From positions 1,922,001 to 1,986,000 of the forward strand of contig JAXQJY010000029.1 in assembly GCA_037042185.1 (NCBI GenBank): DNA of 64,000 nucleotides. The letters are read 5' to 3'. A program made the translations under genes and the position numbers. Under the pieces are notes generated by a model. That model was not told the DNA's origin. It saw only the letters and a list, made by a program, of their open reading frames with translations, and ran no database searches. Positions 35,214 through 44,472 of this stretch are shown in pieces; position 1 is the stretch's first letter, and every line of letters begins with the position of its first letter. Origin of the DNA: Sordariomycetes sp. S80-01Y. Its lineage: Eukaryota > Ascomycota > Sordariomycetes.

Positions 35214-37592
35214 CTACTGCGCTGTTTCGGCCACATCCACCTCGACCGCCCCAAAGAGACTATCCGCATCCCCCTCAACCTCATCACCCTCCATCGTCCC
35301 CAGCATCCTCTCCCTCTCTAGAACGACCATCTGCATCCACTTGTTCTCCGCGACTGTCCTCTTCACCAGCTCCATCTCCTTCTGGTCCTGCGTATCCTGC
35401 AGCCTTGCTTTGGCGCTGTACCTGTACTCCTCTTTGATCTGGTGTCTCTCCTTCAACCTTGCCTCGTATTTCTCGAGCTCCTCGTTCATCCACTTGTTGT
35501 ATGCCTTCTGGTTGGCCTCCATGCGCTGGAGGAGCGGCGATAGGGCTTTTTCAATCTCAAGGCTGGCGTTGGGGTGGCTGGCGTAGAAGGTCTCGAGTTG
35601 ACCCTTATATTCCTTGATCATCAACTTCTCCGCAGCGGAGCGTTGGACGTAGTCCTGTTCGAAGCCTTTGCCTTTGATTTCCATCTTTGCAACAAAGTCG
35701 GCCTCAAGGCCTATCAGCTCTGCTTGTTGCATTTCTTCTAGCTGCTGTTTTGCTTGATGCATTTCTTCCGCCAGTTCGCTTGCCGCGTTTTCCTGATGGG
35801 TTTCCAGCATGACCACCTGCAAGTCATGGAGCAGATCAAGGCCGTTACGAAGTTCCGAGAACTTAGCCTCCAAGTCAGCACGACGAACGGTTTCCTTCCT
35901 CACCCGCTCTTCCAGCTCCCTCTGCTGACGCGCCCTCTCGAGGCGTTCCTGTTCTTCCCTCAGCAGTTCGGCCTTTCGTGCCTCTTCTCGCTCAAACTCG
36001 GCAATCTGAGCAAGGGCTAATCGTAGATCCTCTGCTTCTCTTCTAAGCTGCTCAGCCTCTGCCAGCTCCCGAGCCCTTCGATCCTTGGCTCTTTTTGAGG
36101 CCTGATTCTTGATGACGGCGAGCTGGTCGCCTGTGCAGTGACAAGTGCACCACCTCTTACCGCAAACGTAGCAGAATTGATAACCGCAACGGCAAGTCAT
36201 ATGCCGGCATGCCGTGGCATGCTCGACGTAGGCCTTGCATTTGCCGCACTTCTTCCAACCTTGCTCCTCTGCTAACTGCTGAGTCAGTGAGAGGTTGGTA
36301 TCTCTTTCACAGGCCTTCGAGCCATGACTCTTCCCTCGACACATGACACATGTCTTGTGGCCATTATCACACCGCCCGAGCTGCTCTGCAGTGTTAATAT
36401 TCTCAGGCCGGACCCACGATCCGCAGTTGGCCTCGTAGCAGTACACCCGCTGATCAACAGGTGTGCTCCATTCAGCGGAGCGGTCTTTGAATCGTTCCTT
36501 GAGCTCTTCAGGAACGTATTTAAAGATGGTCCTATAGGGAATCTCATTGAGGCAACACTTTGGCGGCCATTGTTGCTCGTTTTGAACGGAGACGGAGATC
36601 AAGCCTGTGAAGCAATCGGGACAGTAGGTGTGACAGGGCACCTTGATTGTGTAGGTGAGGGGGAAGTCATCGAGACAAGAGACGCATTCGCTACCGACAG
36701 TCAGTAAAGGTCCTCTATCTGGGGTGAGTGGGGTGACTTGCGCTGTTTCCACCGGTTCTGGTGTTGGAGGCTTGGGAACTCCAGTCTCAACTTTTACCAC
36801 AGGCTTGACACTGGGCGCGGTGATTCTGGCGTCTGGCTGATATACGGCAAAAACGTAGTTTGCGTGCGGCGAGTTCGATCCCGCCAACAACTTTCGGGCA
36901 AACCCGCCGCGGCTTTTCCTCTCGGCACTGGCGTCGCTTTTCTCACTTGACCAGCCGAGTATGCGTCGGAGCTTCAGCTTGCCAACCTTTTCGGAAGACA
37001 CCGCAGATCTAATGGACCCAGGCGACCTTGATCTGGCGACTTTCAGAGCCTCCGCGCGGCGGAGATTCGACGGAGAGTACTCGTCAGAAGGCCTGACGTC
37101 GGAGTCTGCAAAGTCAGACTCAGGTGGTGGCGTCGGCAACGGCTTCTCGACTGGTTTCTCAACCGGGATGATGATGGGTAGATAAGGTTCCTCGCCGTCA
37201 CCGGGCTTCGGTGCCTGGTCAGCATTAGCTCTCCTCTCTTCCTCCGTCTTCTCTTCCTCCGTCCTTCTTTTTTCCTCTTGGGCTGCTGCCCTGACTGTCT
37301 CGATACTGGTCTGGATCAGGTTCTGCAGAATCTCGCTCGTCACATTCGGTGCTTTGCTGAGAGCTGCCGGAGGGCCGTAGTTGAACCACTCGACACCCTC
37401 GAGATCCAGCTCAGGCAAGTTGCCGCTTGACCATGGCGCCTCGCGATCTTGGCTCTGCCATGGGTCTGGGATGTCGTAAAGGACTTCGAAGGGGTTGTCG
37501 TGGAAGTCAATATAGTCCCCTGGGTTGAATGAACCGGGCATTAGCTGCCGCTCTGGTGTAGTTGATGGCCCAGCACCCTGTGTCTCTGCCAT
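35214..37592 (-). CDS. RBR-type E3 ubiquitin ligase with long C-terminal coiled coil
   Basis: Intronless, 792 residues from the ATG at 37592; codons upstream of it have no in-frame ATG. The middle (about residues 300-490) is a RING1-IBR-RING2 module. RING1 starts with CVSCLDDF and CHTYCPDCF; the IBR holds CYEANCGSWV and CDNGHKTCVMC; RING2 has KKCGKCKAYVEHATACRHMT, where the Cys in ATAC is in the place of the catalytic thioester Cys, then CRCGYQFCYVCGKRWCTC. RBR ligases pass ubiquitin through this Cys. About 270 residues after it (roughly 500-760) are almost uninterrupted charged heptads rich in E, R, K and A, a long coiled coil. The N-terminal 300 residues are disordered. Related fungal IBR proteins are abundant and rarely studied; the substrate is unknown. 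Confidence 0.88.
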   Translation of the reverse strand: MAETQGAGPSTTPERQLMPGSFNPGDYIDFHDNPFEVLYDIPDPWQSQDREAPWSSGNLPELDLEGVEWFNYGPPAALSKAPNVTSEILQNLIQTSIETVRAAAQEEKRRTEEEKTEEERRANADQAPKPGDGEEPYLPIIIPVEKPVEKPLPTPPPESDFADSDVRPSDEYSPSNLRRAEALKVARSRSPGSIRSAVSSEKVGKLKLRRILGWSSEKSDASAERKSRGGFARKLLAGSNSPHANYVFAVYQPDARITAPSVKPVVKVETGVPKPPTPEPVETAQVTPLTPDRGPLLTVGSECVSCLDDFPLTYTIKVPCHTYCPDCFTGLISVSVQNEQQWPPKCCLNEIPYRTIFKYVPEELKERFKDRSAEWSTPVDQRVYCYEANCGSWVRPENINTAEQLGRCDNGHKTCVMCRGKSHGSKACERDTNLSLTQQLAEEQGWKKCGKCKAYVEHATACRHMTCRCGYQFCYVCGKRWCTCHCTGDQLAVIKNQASKRAKDRRARELAEAEQLRREAEDLRLALAQIAEFEREEARKAELLREEQERLERARQQRELEERVRKETVRRADLEAKFSELRNGLDLLHDLQVVMLETHQENAASELAEEMHQAKQQLEEMQQAELIGLEADFVAKMEIKGKGFEQDYVQRSAAEKLMIKEYKGQLETFYASHPNASLEIEKALSPLLQRMEANQKAYNKWMNEELEKYEARLKERHQIKEEYRYSAKARLQDTQDQKEMELVKRTVAENKWMQMVVLERERMLGTMEGDEVEGDADSLFGAVEVDVAETAQ

Positions 37593-38489
37593 TTCAGCTA
37601 CATCAAGCAAATAACCAAGGTAGGTGGAAGAATGGACGTCAAAGTGTAGTTAGAAACTCTCACAGACTTCTGTGCAACTCCAGTGTTCCATCACCCGTAT
37701 TAAGCACATCAACCATCGCCAGGCTTCCGGAGACGCCCAGCCGACAGCCAGCAATCAGGCCGTGGCCGCAGCCCGAGGGCGCATCCGTGCTCCCCCAGTC
37801 AGCCTCAAACAAGGTAGAAGCCACCCGGCGGTCCCTAGAATCAATCCTGGTCGATCCAGTCATCGAATCATGTGTTGCTACGGAGCCAATAGGGGCGAGG
37901 GCTCCATGACACGCTCGCCTGGCTGCGGTGGGAGCTTAATGTGAGTGGAGGTCAAGCTGAAAGACGTAGCGCGCACCACAGCCACAACGCGCATCTTGGC
38001 CAAAGGTCCATGGGATTCATGATGGGCGCTTTTGCCGGACTTCGGCACCGGAATCGATTCCGCTTGTTCGGGTCGCGCATCAGTGGCTTGTGACCGACAT
38101 GGTGGTGGTTGGGGTTGGCGGCAGGTTTCAGACTGGCGATGTGATTGCTTCCGTGTCTGCCTGGCGTCCTCTGTCTTACCACCCGATACAAGGGCACTCA
38201 GTGATGACCGGAGCCGCAGATGTAATTGCGATGTTACACGAATTACTTGCCATGGAATTTTGTTTGGTTTACGAGCTAATGAAGTTTTTAAGACCCTGGA
38301 GATGTCGATGGTTCGCCTCAGTCCACGAAATCGCATCACGATGTTAGCGCCATCGAATCTGCCTTGGCTGGCCAGAATGAAAATCATAGCCACAATTATC
38401 TTTAGCAACCGACTATAAGGATTCTTGAAAGGATCGCATGGCAGATGTACGTAGATGCCTAGATGCCCGATATGTATCTCATCACCGCG
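37593..38489. other. Intergenic region, no gene seen
   Basis: This 0.9 kb separates the RBR ligase start from the 3' end of the FAH-family gene. An antisense-looking ORF at 37878-38408 has no recognisable motif. It probably holds the ligase promoter. Confidence 0.5.
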
Positions 38490-39601
38490 TTACAGCTTAG
38501 GCGCGGGGTTGGTAAACTCAACCTTGTTAGTGCTAGCAGCCAGTCAGCACCTGTACATGTGTAGACCCGAAACATCATCTTGATTGTGACAGGCTGTATG
38601 ATAACTTACCACGTTCCCACATTGTCAAGGCCGACTTCGACCACGTCTCCATCCTTGAGCCAAACCTGGGGTTTACGACCCATGCCTACGCCCGATGGCC
38701 TGGGTAATTGTCAACTACGATGTCCGTCCGTCTTACGCCGAGAAGGGCATACTCACGTTCCTGTGAAGATCAAGTCTCCAGGCATCAGAGTCACTCCCTG
38801 GCTGAGGAAGGAGATCGTCTTCCGTACGTTGAAGATCATGTCCGACGTCTCACCGTCCTTCGGTTGCTTAGCAAAGGACGGCACCGAGGGGTCAGCACTC
38901 AGCTTACCTGCATTGTATTGCCATTCAACTTGGTCCAAATCTTCAACTTCTGGGGGTCCGAGATGACGCTCGTGCTCACGATCCCGGGTCCGTATGGAGC
39001 CCATCCATCGAATCCCTTGCCCAGTGACCACTGACCGCCCCCGTGCTTGATCTGCCAGTCACGGTGCGACACATCATTGCCGACTGCATACCCGAGAACG
39101 TAGTTGAGGGCATCGGACTCAGACACCTCAGAGCATCGCCTGCCAATGACAACCACCAGCTCGCACTCGTAATCTAGGCCCTCGCCTTGCTGAGCCATAG
39201 GCGCAACCGGGATGGGGTCGGTGGGGCCTGAACAAGATGTGGCGGGCTTGTAGAAGACAATGGGGAATTTGGGCTCAGGCATGTTGGATTCTTTCGCGTG
39301 AAGCGCATAGTTTAGTCCTAGACAGCGGACTGTACCGGTCTGAGATGGTGCCAGAGGGGGCAACAGGAGCCGGATGTCGACGACCTGGTTGGTCACATTG
39401 TGGGTGCCGAGGACGTCGCCTTCGATTATGTTGGCCTGACGAGCTTTGGAAACATCAGTGACACCCTGCGGCAGGATGGCATCGCCATAGTATGTCTGGC
39501 CGTCCTTGGCGACGAAGCGGACGAGGCGCTGGCATCTGCTGTTAGTGCATGCCCATGGGCGGGGGCCAGTTCTTTAACAGACTCACCGAGAAGCTAGGCA
39601 T
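38490..39601 (-). CDS. Fumarylacetoacetase-family hydrolase (FAHD1-like)
   Basis: Five exons on the minus strand: 39587-39601, 38908-39528, 38757-38857, 38610-38699 and 38490-38532, 289 residues. Motifs are [38 protein letters not shown] (acidic metal ligands), [13 protein letters not shown] and, across intron 3, [20 protein letters not shown]. Ending in GTCTNKVEF is typical of the family. These Mg-dependent enzymes act on beta-diketo acids, including oxaloacetate decarboxylase/acylpyruvase (FAHD1) and aromatic-degradation hydrolases such as fumarylpyruvate hydrolase; sequence reading alone cannot separate these. All introns are 50-77 bp with canonical ends. The first exon encodes only five residues. 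It is divergent from the SDHAF1 gene by 342 bp. Confidence 0.88.
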
Positions 39602-39943
39602 GTTGGGTGGGGCAAATGTAGAAATGTTTGTACTGGCAGAGCAGATGAAAGAAGCGTCCAGATGATCAATGCAACTGTAAAGCTTCATGAGTCCATGAAA
39701 TCATTCAAGTTTATAAGACGGTCAAGCTGATGAGCTCATCGGCAATATGCCGTCGCCGGCGCTCTGTCACCTCCACCAATCACCTTCCGAGCTCTTCGGT
39801 CTCGGTCAGTCCTGCCCCGGACCTACGGAGCTGAGCCGAGCTCCACCACGAATCTCGAGCTTCAACGGAGCTCCTCCCGTCTTAACATCATCATACATCT
39901 GAAGTATTCCAGGATCGCTAAGGCTAACATCCGAGACTACACG
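39602..39943. promoter_or_regulatory. Bidirectional promoter, FAH-family and SDHAF1 genes
   Basis: This 342 bp separates divergent start codons. It contains repeated GAGCTC/GAGCT elements around 39733-39872 and no obvious TATA box. Both genes concern mitochondrial or organic-acid metabolism in their families, so shared control is possible but unproven. Confidence 0.4.
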
Positions 39944-40290
39944 ATGGCTGCCACACGCTTGTCAGGGCTGCAGAGGGAGGTCCTTGCTTTGTACAGACAC
40001 TGTTTGAGAGAGAGTCGGAAGAAGCCGGTGGTGAGTCTTCTCGAGCTCTGCTTGGGTGCAAGGAAGGGCTGACGCGACGGACAGAATACGCGAGGCCACT
40101 TTGAACGGTTTGCGAGGCAGGCAGCCCCCTCATTTGCTTGCACACATCATTCTGACGCGTTTGCAGGGCAGAGTTCGCCAAAAGCTTGGGTATCGAGAAG
40201 CGCGATTACGGAGCCATTGAGTACCTCCTTCGCAAGGGCAAAAGGCAGCTCGAATCGTACTCGGCACCTGGGATTAAGGACATTCGGTGA
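39944..40290 (+). CDS. sdh6: Succinate dehydrogenase assembly factor 1 (Sdh6/SDHAF1), LYR protein
   Basis: Exons 39944-40030, 40085-40116 and 40167-40290, 80 residues, the same size as yeast Sdh6 (79). The LYR-type motif is in VLALYRHCLRESRKKP near the N-terminus, followed by RGHFERFARAEFAKSLGIEK and a C-terminal region RDYGAIEYLLRKGKRQLESY. Family knowledge: SDHAF1 binds the iron-sulfur transfer machinery through its LYR motif and matures the Fe-S subunit of complex II in the mitochondrial matrix. The second intron (40117-40166, 50 bp) must start with GC rather than GT: only this splice joins FAR to AEF in frame, and a CTGAC branch sits before its TTTGCAG acceptor. A 32-base middle exon is unusually small. 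Confidence 0.88.
40117..40166 (+). other. GC-AG intron in the SDHAF1 gene
   Basis: The donor reads CGAG/GCAGGC, the branch TTCTGACG and the acceptor GTTTGCAG. No GT donor nearby restores the frame. GC-AG introns are a minor but known class of U2 introns. Confidence 0.75.
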
Positions 40291-40610
40291 AATGTCTGAT
40301 ATGTTCCCTACCAGGATGTCCCTGAAATTTCTCAAGCCTTTGCTTGTCTGCGACTTCCTGCTAGAGGCCATGAGCCGGCGTGCCCTGCCCAGTTGCGAGG
40401 GACATGTCCAAGGCAACCCCCACGGAAAGCACGTCAGGTGGGCTCTGGGAGTTGGCTCATCGCTTCCTGGATTTTGACTCCTAGGTTCTCAGATCTGTTC
40501 GGCGCTATCTTCCTGCTTCTCGCCACTCACGGCACCATGAGCTCGGCTTGTCTCTTCGAACGACCTCTGCAGGACGGCCCCCTTATGCTCCGCTTTAACC
40601 TTTCCGTTTG
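40291..40610. other. Short intergenic region
   Basis: This 320 bp lies between two tandem plus-strand genes and probably holds the second gene's promoter. No extra exon was identified. Confidence 0.4.
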
Positions 40611-42917
40611 ATGGCTCCTTTAGCATCTATCTCCGAAACCCCTTCTCGACGATCAACAATAGAGTCCCCGATTCCTCATCGAAGGGTCGCGTTTCAGCGC
40701 AGTCGCCCCAAGTGCCGCGTGATTGTCGTTTCCAGAGGTCCATCTCGCGTCCAACAACGCGATCGCTATACTATTCCTTCTGGCGCTCCCGAGACATTCC
40801 ACAGAGAGACAATTCGAGCTTTGACCGCCTCGGAGGACGGCCTCTCGTCGAGATACTTGAGTCTCCCGCCACCTGCCCTCAAGACTCTTATAAGCCAGGC
40901 AGAGTGGTGCGGTGAGCTTGTGTCACCTTTGAATTCACCGTCGTCTAGCACCTATGACCCCTCAGACGCAACCGACGACAAGTCTATCGACCTTGATTCA
41001 TTTCCAATGCCACCGAACCGTGGGAAGGGATGGCCGCTGCCGGACGACCAGAGATTGCCCTCGCCCGCGAAACAGGCGAGGGCGGAGAAAACGGCGAAGC
41101 AACCTCAGAAGAACTCACCGCCAAATACTCGTCAAGGAAACCAGCATGTTGAGTTGCCATCAAAACGCCGACCTCCCGAACCTCCTGAGCCCCCTGTGCA
41201 GAAACCGCCCCGTGAGCCATCTGAGTCGAGAGAGCCCCAGCACCAGAGCGCCGTCGATGAGGTGCTCGTCGATGCCATCTCCAAAGGTGTCGCCAAACAG
41301 CTTCGACTGTTCTCTTATTCGAGCAGCAAAACGTCGGCGCGCCAAAACCGTAAGCAGTCAACTGAATCGAGGACTCCGAGTCAACGCGAAGCTCTCGATC
41401 GCTTCACAAAAGAGTTGAAACGGCATGCAGACAAGGTCGGTGCGAAGGGTAAAGTCCCCGTCTTCACACCTACGCCAGCCATGTCACCGATCACCTTACG
41501 GACGGTGTCGGCACTGGTGCCGTATCGTCCTGAATTCAGAGCCGCAGGCCTGGCGGTCACCTCGAAAGACCAGGCTCAGCGGTGTCCCATAACAGCCAAG
41601 GAGAATACAATATCACCACCTCGCCAGAGACGGCAGCCCCCTAAAGAAGCCCAGCAAAGCCAAGTCACTCAAATGGACGGCAAACAGGAGAGTGAGACGA
41701 AACAGAGCACTATCATCAACTTTGCGGGATCCAAAGACGTTGAAAGCTAGCGGCATGCTCTAATTGATCAGGCACCTATCATTCCGCCAAGAAAACAAAG
41801 CCTCTTGGCGACTAAAGGGAGCAAGCGACTGTCTGAGTGCATGCCATGCTTCAACCAAGCGAGCACCTCCGCAAGCTCGGCCCCTGGCAAAGAAGTACAG
41901 AAGAGTCGCCCCGCACAGACCTCATATGCAATTCATGCGTCTACAAACCCACACCAGCCACGACATAGATACGAAGAAGCACGAGCAGCGAACCGATCGC
42001 CGGGAAGAAGTCCACGCAACATATCAAACAGATCAGAACGCCTGCCAGCAAGCCAAATACGACCTCAACCCCTTCGCCCCGTGGCAACGTTTCCTAGGCG
42101 ACGCCCTCAAGGTCTGAGAAGACGCTCGCAGACGCTGAATTCCTCGATTTATATGGACCAACATCCGGTTAGCAAGCGTACACCAAGTCGCCCAAAGCAA
42201 GGAACCATTGGCCTCCCTGCGATGAGCGGTGCTCCCATGGACCTCATACCCCAGGCATCGGGTAGCAACATGGATCTTCGTCGCTTCGTCGAGAGACAGT
42301 ACCAAAGTCTCCCCAGCAACAACATGGATGGACGAATGCCTCGCCCCGGAGGAGTTCACACAGCCAAGTCGATGCCGCATGTCGAGAAGATGCGACAGCG
42401 AAGGAGCGCCCAGTTTGGGATCCCTACAGGCGCATCGAGGCGACCAATTCCAAAGGATCACGGCATCAACAAAGCAGCGTACGCAGCCCAAGAAATTGCT
42501 CGACACGATCTGGGACCTTATCCTACTGGCGTCCCTAAGCCACGACAGCCGAGTGCAGCGTTTGATCGTCCGCGGAGATCGCCTCGACAGCGATCGTCGC
42601 TTCTGGGTGCTCGGCGCTCAGCTCTAAAGAGGAACCAATCCTTCGAAAACATCAGTGACCGCGACGTCCTTCGTGGTCTTCATATTGCGGCGGCGGCCGC
42701 TTGCGATGAGTCGCTTGACGAACTTGTGCACGAAAAGACGGGCGTGCACGTCCGTCGCTTCCTGGCAGACCTAATGGCGTTCGAGTCTCTGGGATTCAAG
42801 CAGCCCGGCGATGACTCTGAAGAAAGAGCGAGGCGAAGGAGGTCGCAGATGAGGAAGCTGAAGCAGCATGTACGTAATTCCAGAGAGGTCAAGCGACAGA
42901 GCGCGCTGTTGACCTAA
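40611..42917 (+). CDS. Large disordered basic protein, frame interrupted by one TAG
   Basis: Two long ORFs lie in the same frame, 40611-41750 and 41751-42917, separated only by TAG at 41748-41750. Both are rich in Pro, Ser, Arg, Lys and Gln, with no named domain, so they look like one disordered protein of about 770 residues if read through. A spliced model also exists: donor GTGAGA at 41692 and acceptor AG at 41858-41859 remove 168 bp including the stop and keep the frame (about 712 residues). Conserved-looking parts are VDAISKGVAKQLRLFSYSSS (near residue 220) and the C-terminal DESLDELVHEKTGVHVRRFL helix followed by a basic tail. The length and coding character of the second part argue against chance. 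Function is unknown; a nuclear or cytoskeletal scaffold would be a guess. Confidence 0.55.
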
Positions 42918-43472
42918 GTCCGACCGCACTGTATAATAGACTTACCTTAAGGTAGATTGGGTAGAGGTCTTGACAAGGGCGTCGAACGGCATTGGACACA
43001 GGGCAGCAGGTGGTTGGATGGTTCTCAAAAACGGCACCAGATGTAGATGAATCAGACATGCCATAGCAATATGAACTTCACGCACGGTCAGTTCTTCCAA
43101 ACCAGCACCTTGCCACAGTCGTAGTCGTGGATGATCGCTCGTATTTTATCCGTGTTAAGGGAGCGACACACTATCTACCTGAGGCTTGCTGATGTACGTA
43201 CGATTCTCAGGTTGTCGGCGAGTGCCAGCAGAAGCGAGCCCCGACTATTAAATAAATCACGATTTAGCGTTGAATTTGAATTGGAGGTGCTTAAGGTGGT
43301 GAGCTCAGATAGGACTTGAAGCGTTGAGTTCAACCACGGCCACGACACGTGATGCTGACGTGGAGGGGCACCGCCCGCTCACCGCGCAACCTGAGCTGGG
43401 CGCTTCATCTCGGACTTGAACTCCAGGTGATTGACGGAGAGCAAAGAACACAAACTGAAAGACATCCTCCAG
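42918..43472. other. Intergenic region, no gene seen
   Basis: This 555 bp holds the 3' end of the disordered-protein gene and the promoter of the PSI-domain gene. A CCTTAAGG palindrome lies at 42946-42953. No other feature is recognised. Confidence 0.5.
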
Positions 43473-44038
43473 ATGGAGAATCTAGCTATCGACGCGCTTC
43501 GGGACAATTTTACCGTCGCCGAAGACCGGAGGGATCACCTCATACGGTGCTGGATTCAATCGACGTCTTGCCAGCGATGTCTCGCTACAGATGAGTGCAG
43601 CTGGTGTCCCTTCGTGAGTTCCCTGCCAGGGGGTATACACGGAAATCATTATTTCTGACGAGGTTCTAGACTTGGTCTTGCGTGCCAAACTCGCACAAGA
43701 TACAGTTCCTCGCGCCCGCCCACGACGAGCAGGTCTGTCCTGCCAAGTCCGAACAGTGGGAGCTCCGAACGCAGCCCTTCGGCTGCGAAGTGTCAAGCAT
43801 CACAGCCGTGACGGCCATTGCATCCGTCGTCGGGACTCTACTTCTCGTCCTACTGGTGTTCCTCACGGTCCTGGCGGGCTTGAGAATCAGGCGCTACGCA
43901 CTTCGACGGCAGGGCTGGAGACCAGCTTGGATCCGCCAGTTTAGAGGTGACATTGCGATCGCTTCAGACCACGGCACGGAGAGGGAGCCGCTGCTGCGGC
44001 AGCAAGACGGAAGCGTCATCGCAGTGCGTGCGACGTGA
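43473..44038 (+). CDS. PSI-domain single-pass membrane protein
   Basis: Exons 43473-43613 and 43670-44038, 169 residues; the intron (56 bp, GTGAGT, CTGAC branch, TAG) joins SWCPF to TWSCVPN and so completes a plexin-semaphorin-integrin (PSI) motif: RCWIQSTSCQRCLATDECSW, then CPF-TWSC and later Cys residues near 82 and 97. A strong membrane segment (AVTAIASVVGTLLLVLLVFL) is at roughly residues 103-122, followed by an Arg-rich stretch (RIRRYALRRQGWR) that suggests the C-terminal tail is cytosolic and the Cys-rich part is lumenal. No classical signal peptide precedes the PSI part, so the membrane segment may itself serve as a signal anchor, or an upstream exon was missed. Similar small PSI proteins occur in filamentous fungi; their function is unknown. 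Confidence 0.75.
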
Positions 44039-44184
44039 GCTGCGGATAGGCACGCATGCTGGCGTACTGGACGACGTTGAGCACTGACGATCACGACTTG
44101 CGCTCCCTAAAACGAAGCATTCACGGAATTGGCGTGTGCGCCAATTTTAACAGAAATGAGAAAGAAGCTTCTGCACGAGCAGCC

Positions 44185-44472
44185 TCATCCCGAGCTGACT
44201 GGTGGGATGATGGCCACCTCGTCGCCCTCCTTGATCACAACACCATCAACACCCTCATCCGGCACGTCTACATAGTCAAGGTTGAGCGTCACGAGACACG
44301 AGTCAAGAATCTTGGACTTGATGCCGGGATGCCTCGAGTCCAGCTCGGCGAAGAGCTTCCCCAGAGGCAGCGGCGAGGGCAGGGACTCGTAGTCCTTGCC
44401 GGTGTACGAGGCGGCGCTGGCGAAGTACAGGATGTTGAAGTGACCCTTTGGAGGTTTCGGAGCAGCCGACAT
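44185..44472 (-). CDS. cnxG: Molybdopterin synthase small subunit (MOCS2A/CnxG)
   Basis: Intronless, 95 residues. The beta-grasp, ubiquitin-like fold is suggested by FNILYFASAASYTGKDYESL at the start and the C-terminal EGDEVAIIPPVSSG. In this MoaD/MOCS2A family the C-terminal glycine is activated as a thiocarboxylate and gives sulfur to precursor Z, forming molybdopterin with the large subunit (CnxH). The last residues are SSG rather than the bacterial GG; only the terminal Gly is essential for thiocarboxylation. The product is needed by nitrate reductase and other molybdenum enzymes. It converges on the PSI-domain gene with 146 bp between stops. Confidence 0.92.
   Translation of the reverse strand: MSAAPKPPKGHFNILYFASAASYTGKDYESLPSPLPLGKLFAELDSRHPGIKSKILDSCLVTLNLDYVDVPDEGVDGVVIKEGDEVAIIPPVSSG

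Noticed and set aside
36876-36894. tRNA B-box-like GAGTTCGATCCCGCC
   Set aside because: It is inside the RBR ligase coding sequence with no A box or cloverleaf.
37878-38408. 176-codon minus-strand ORF between the RBR ligase and FAH genes
   Set aside because: No recognisable motif, and plus-strand ORFs of similar length cover the same bases.
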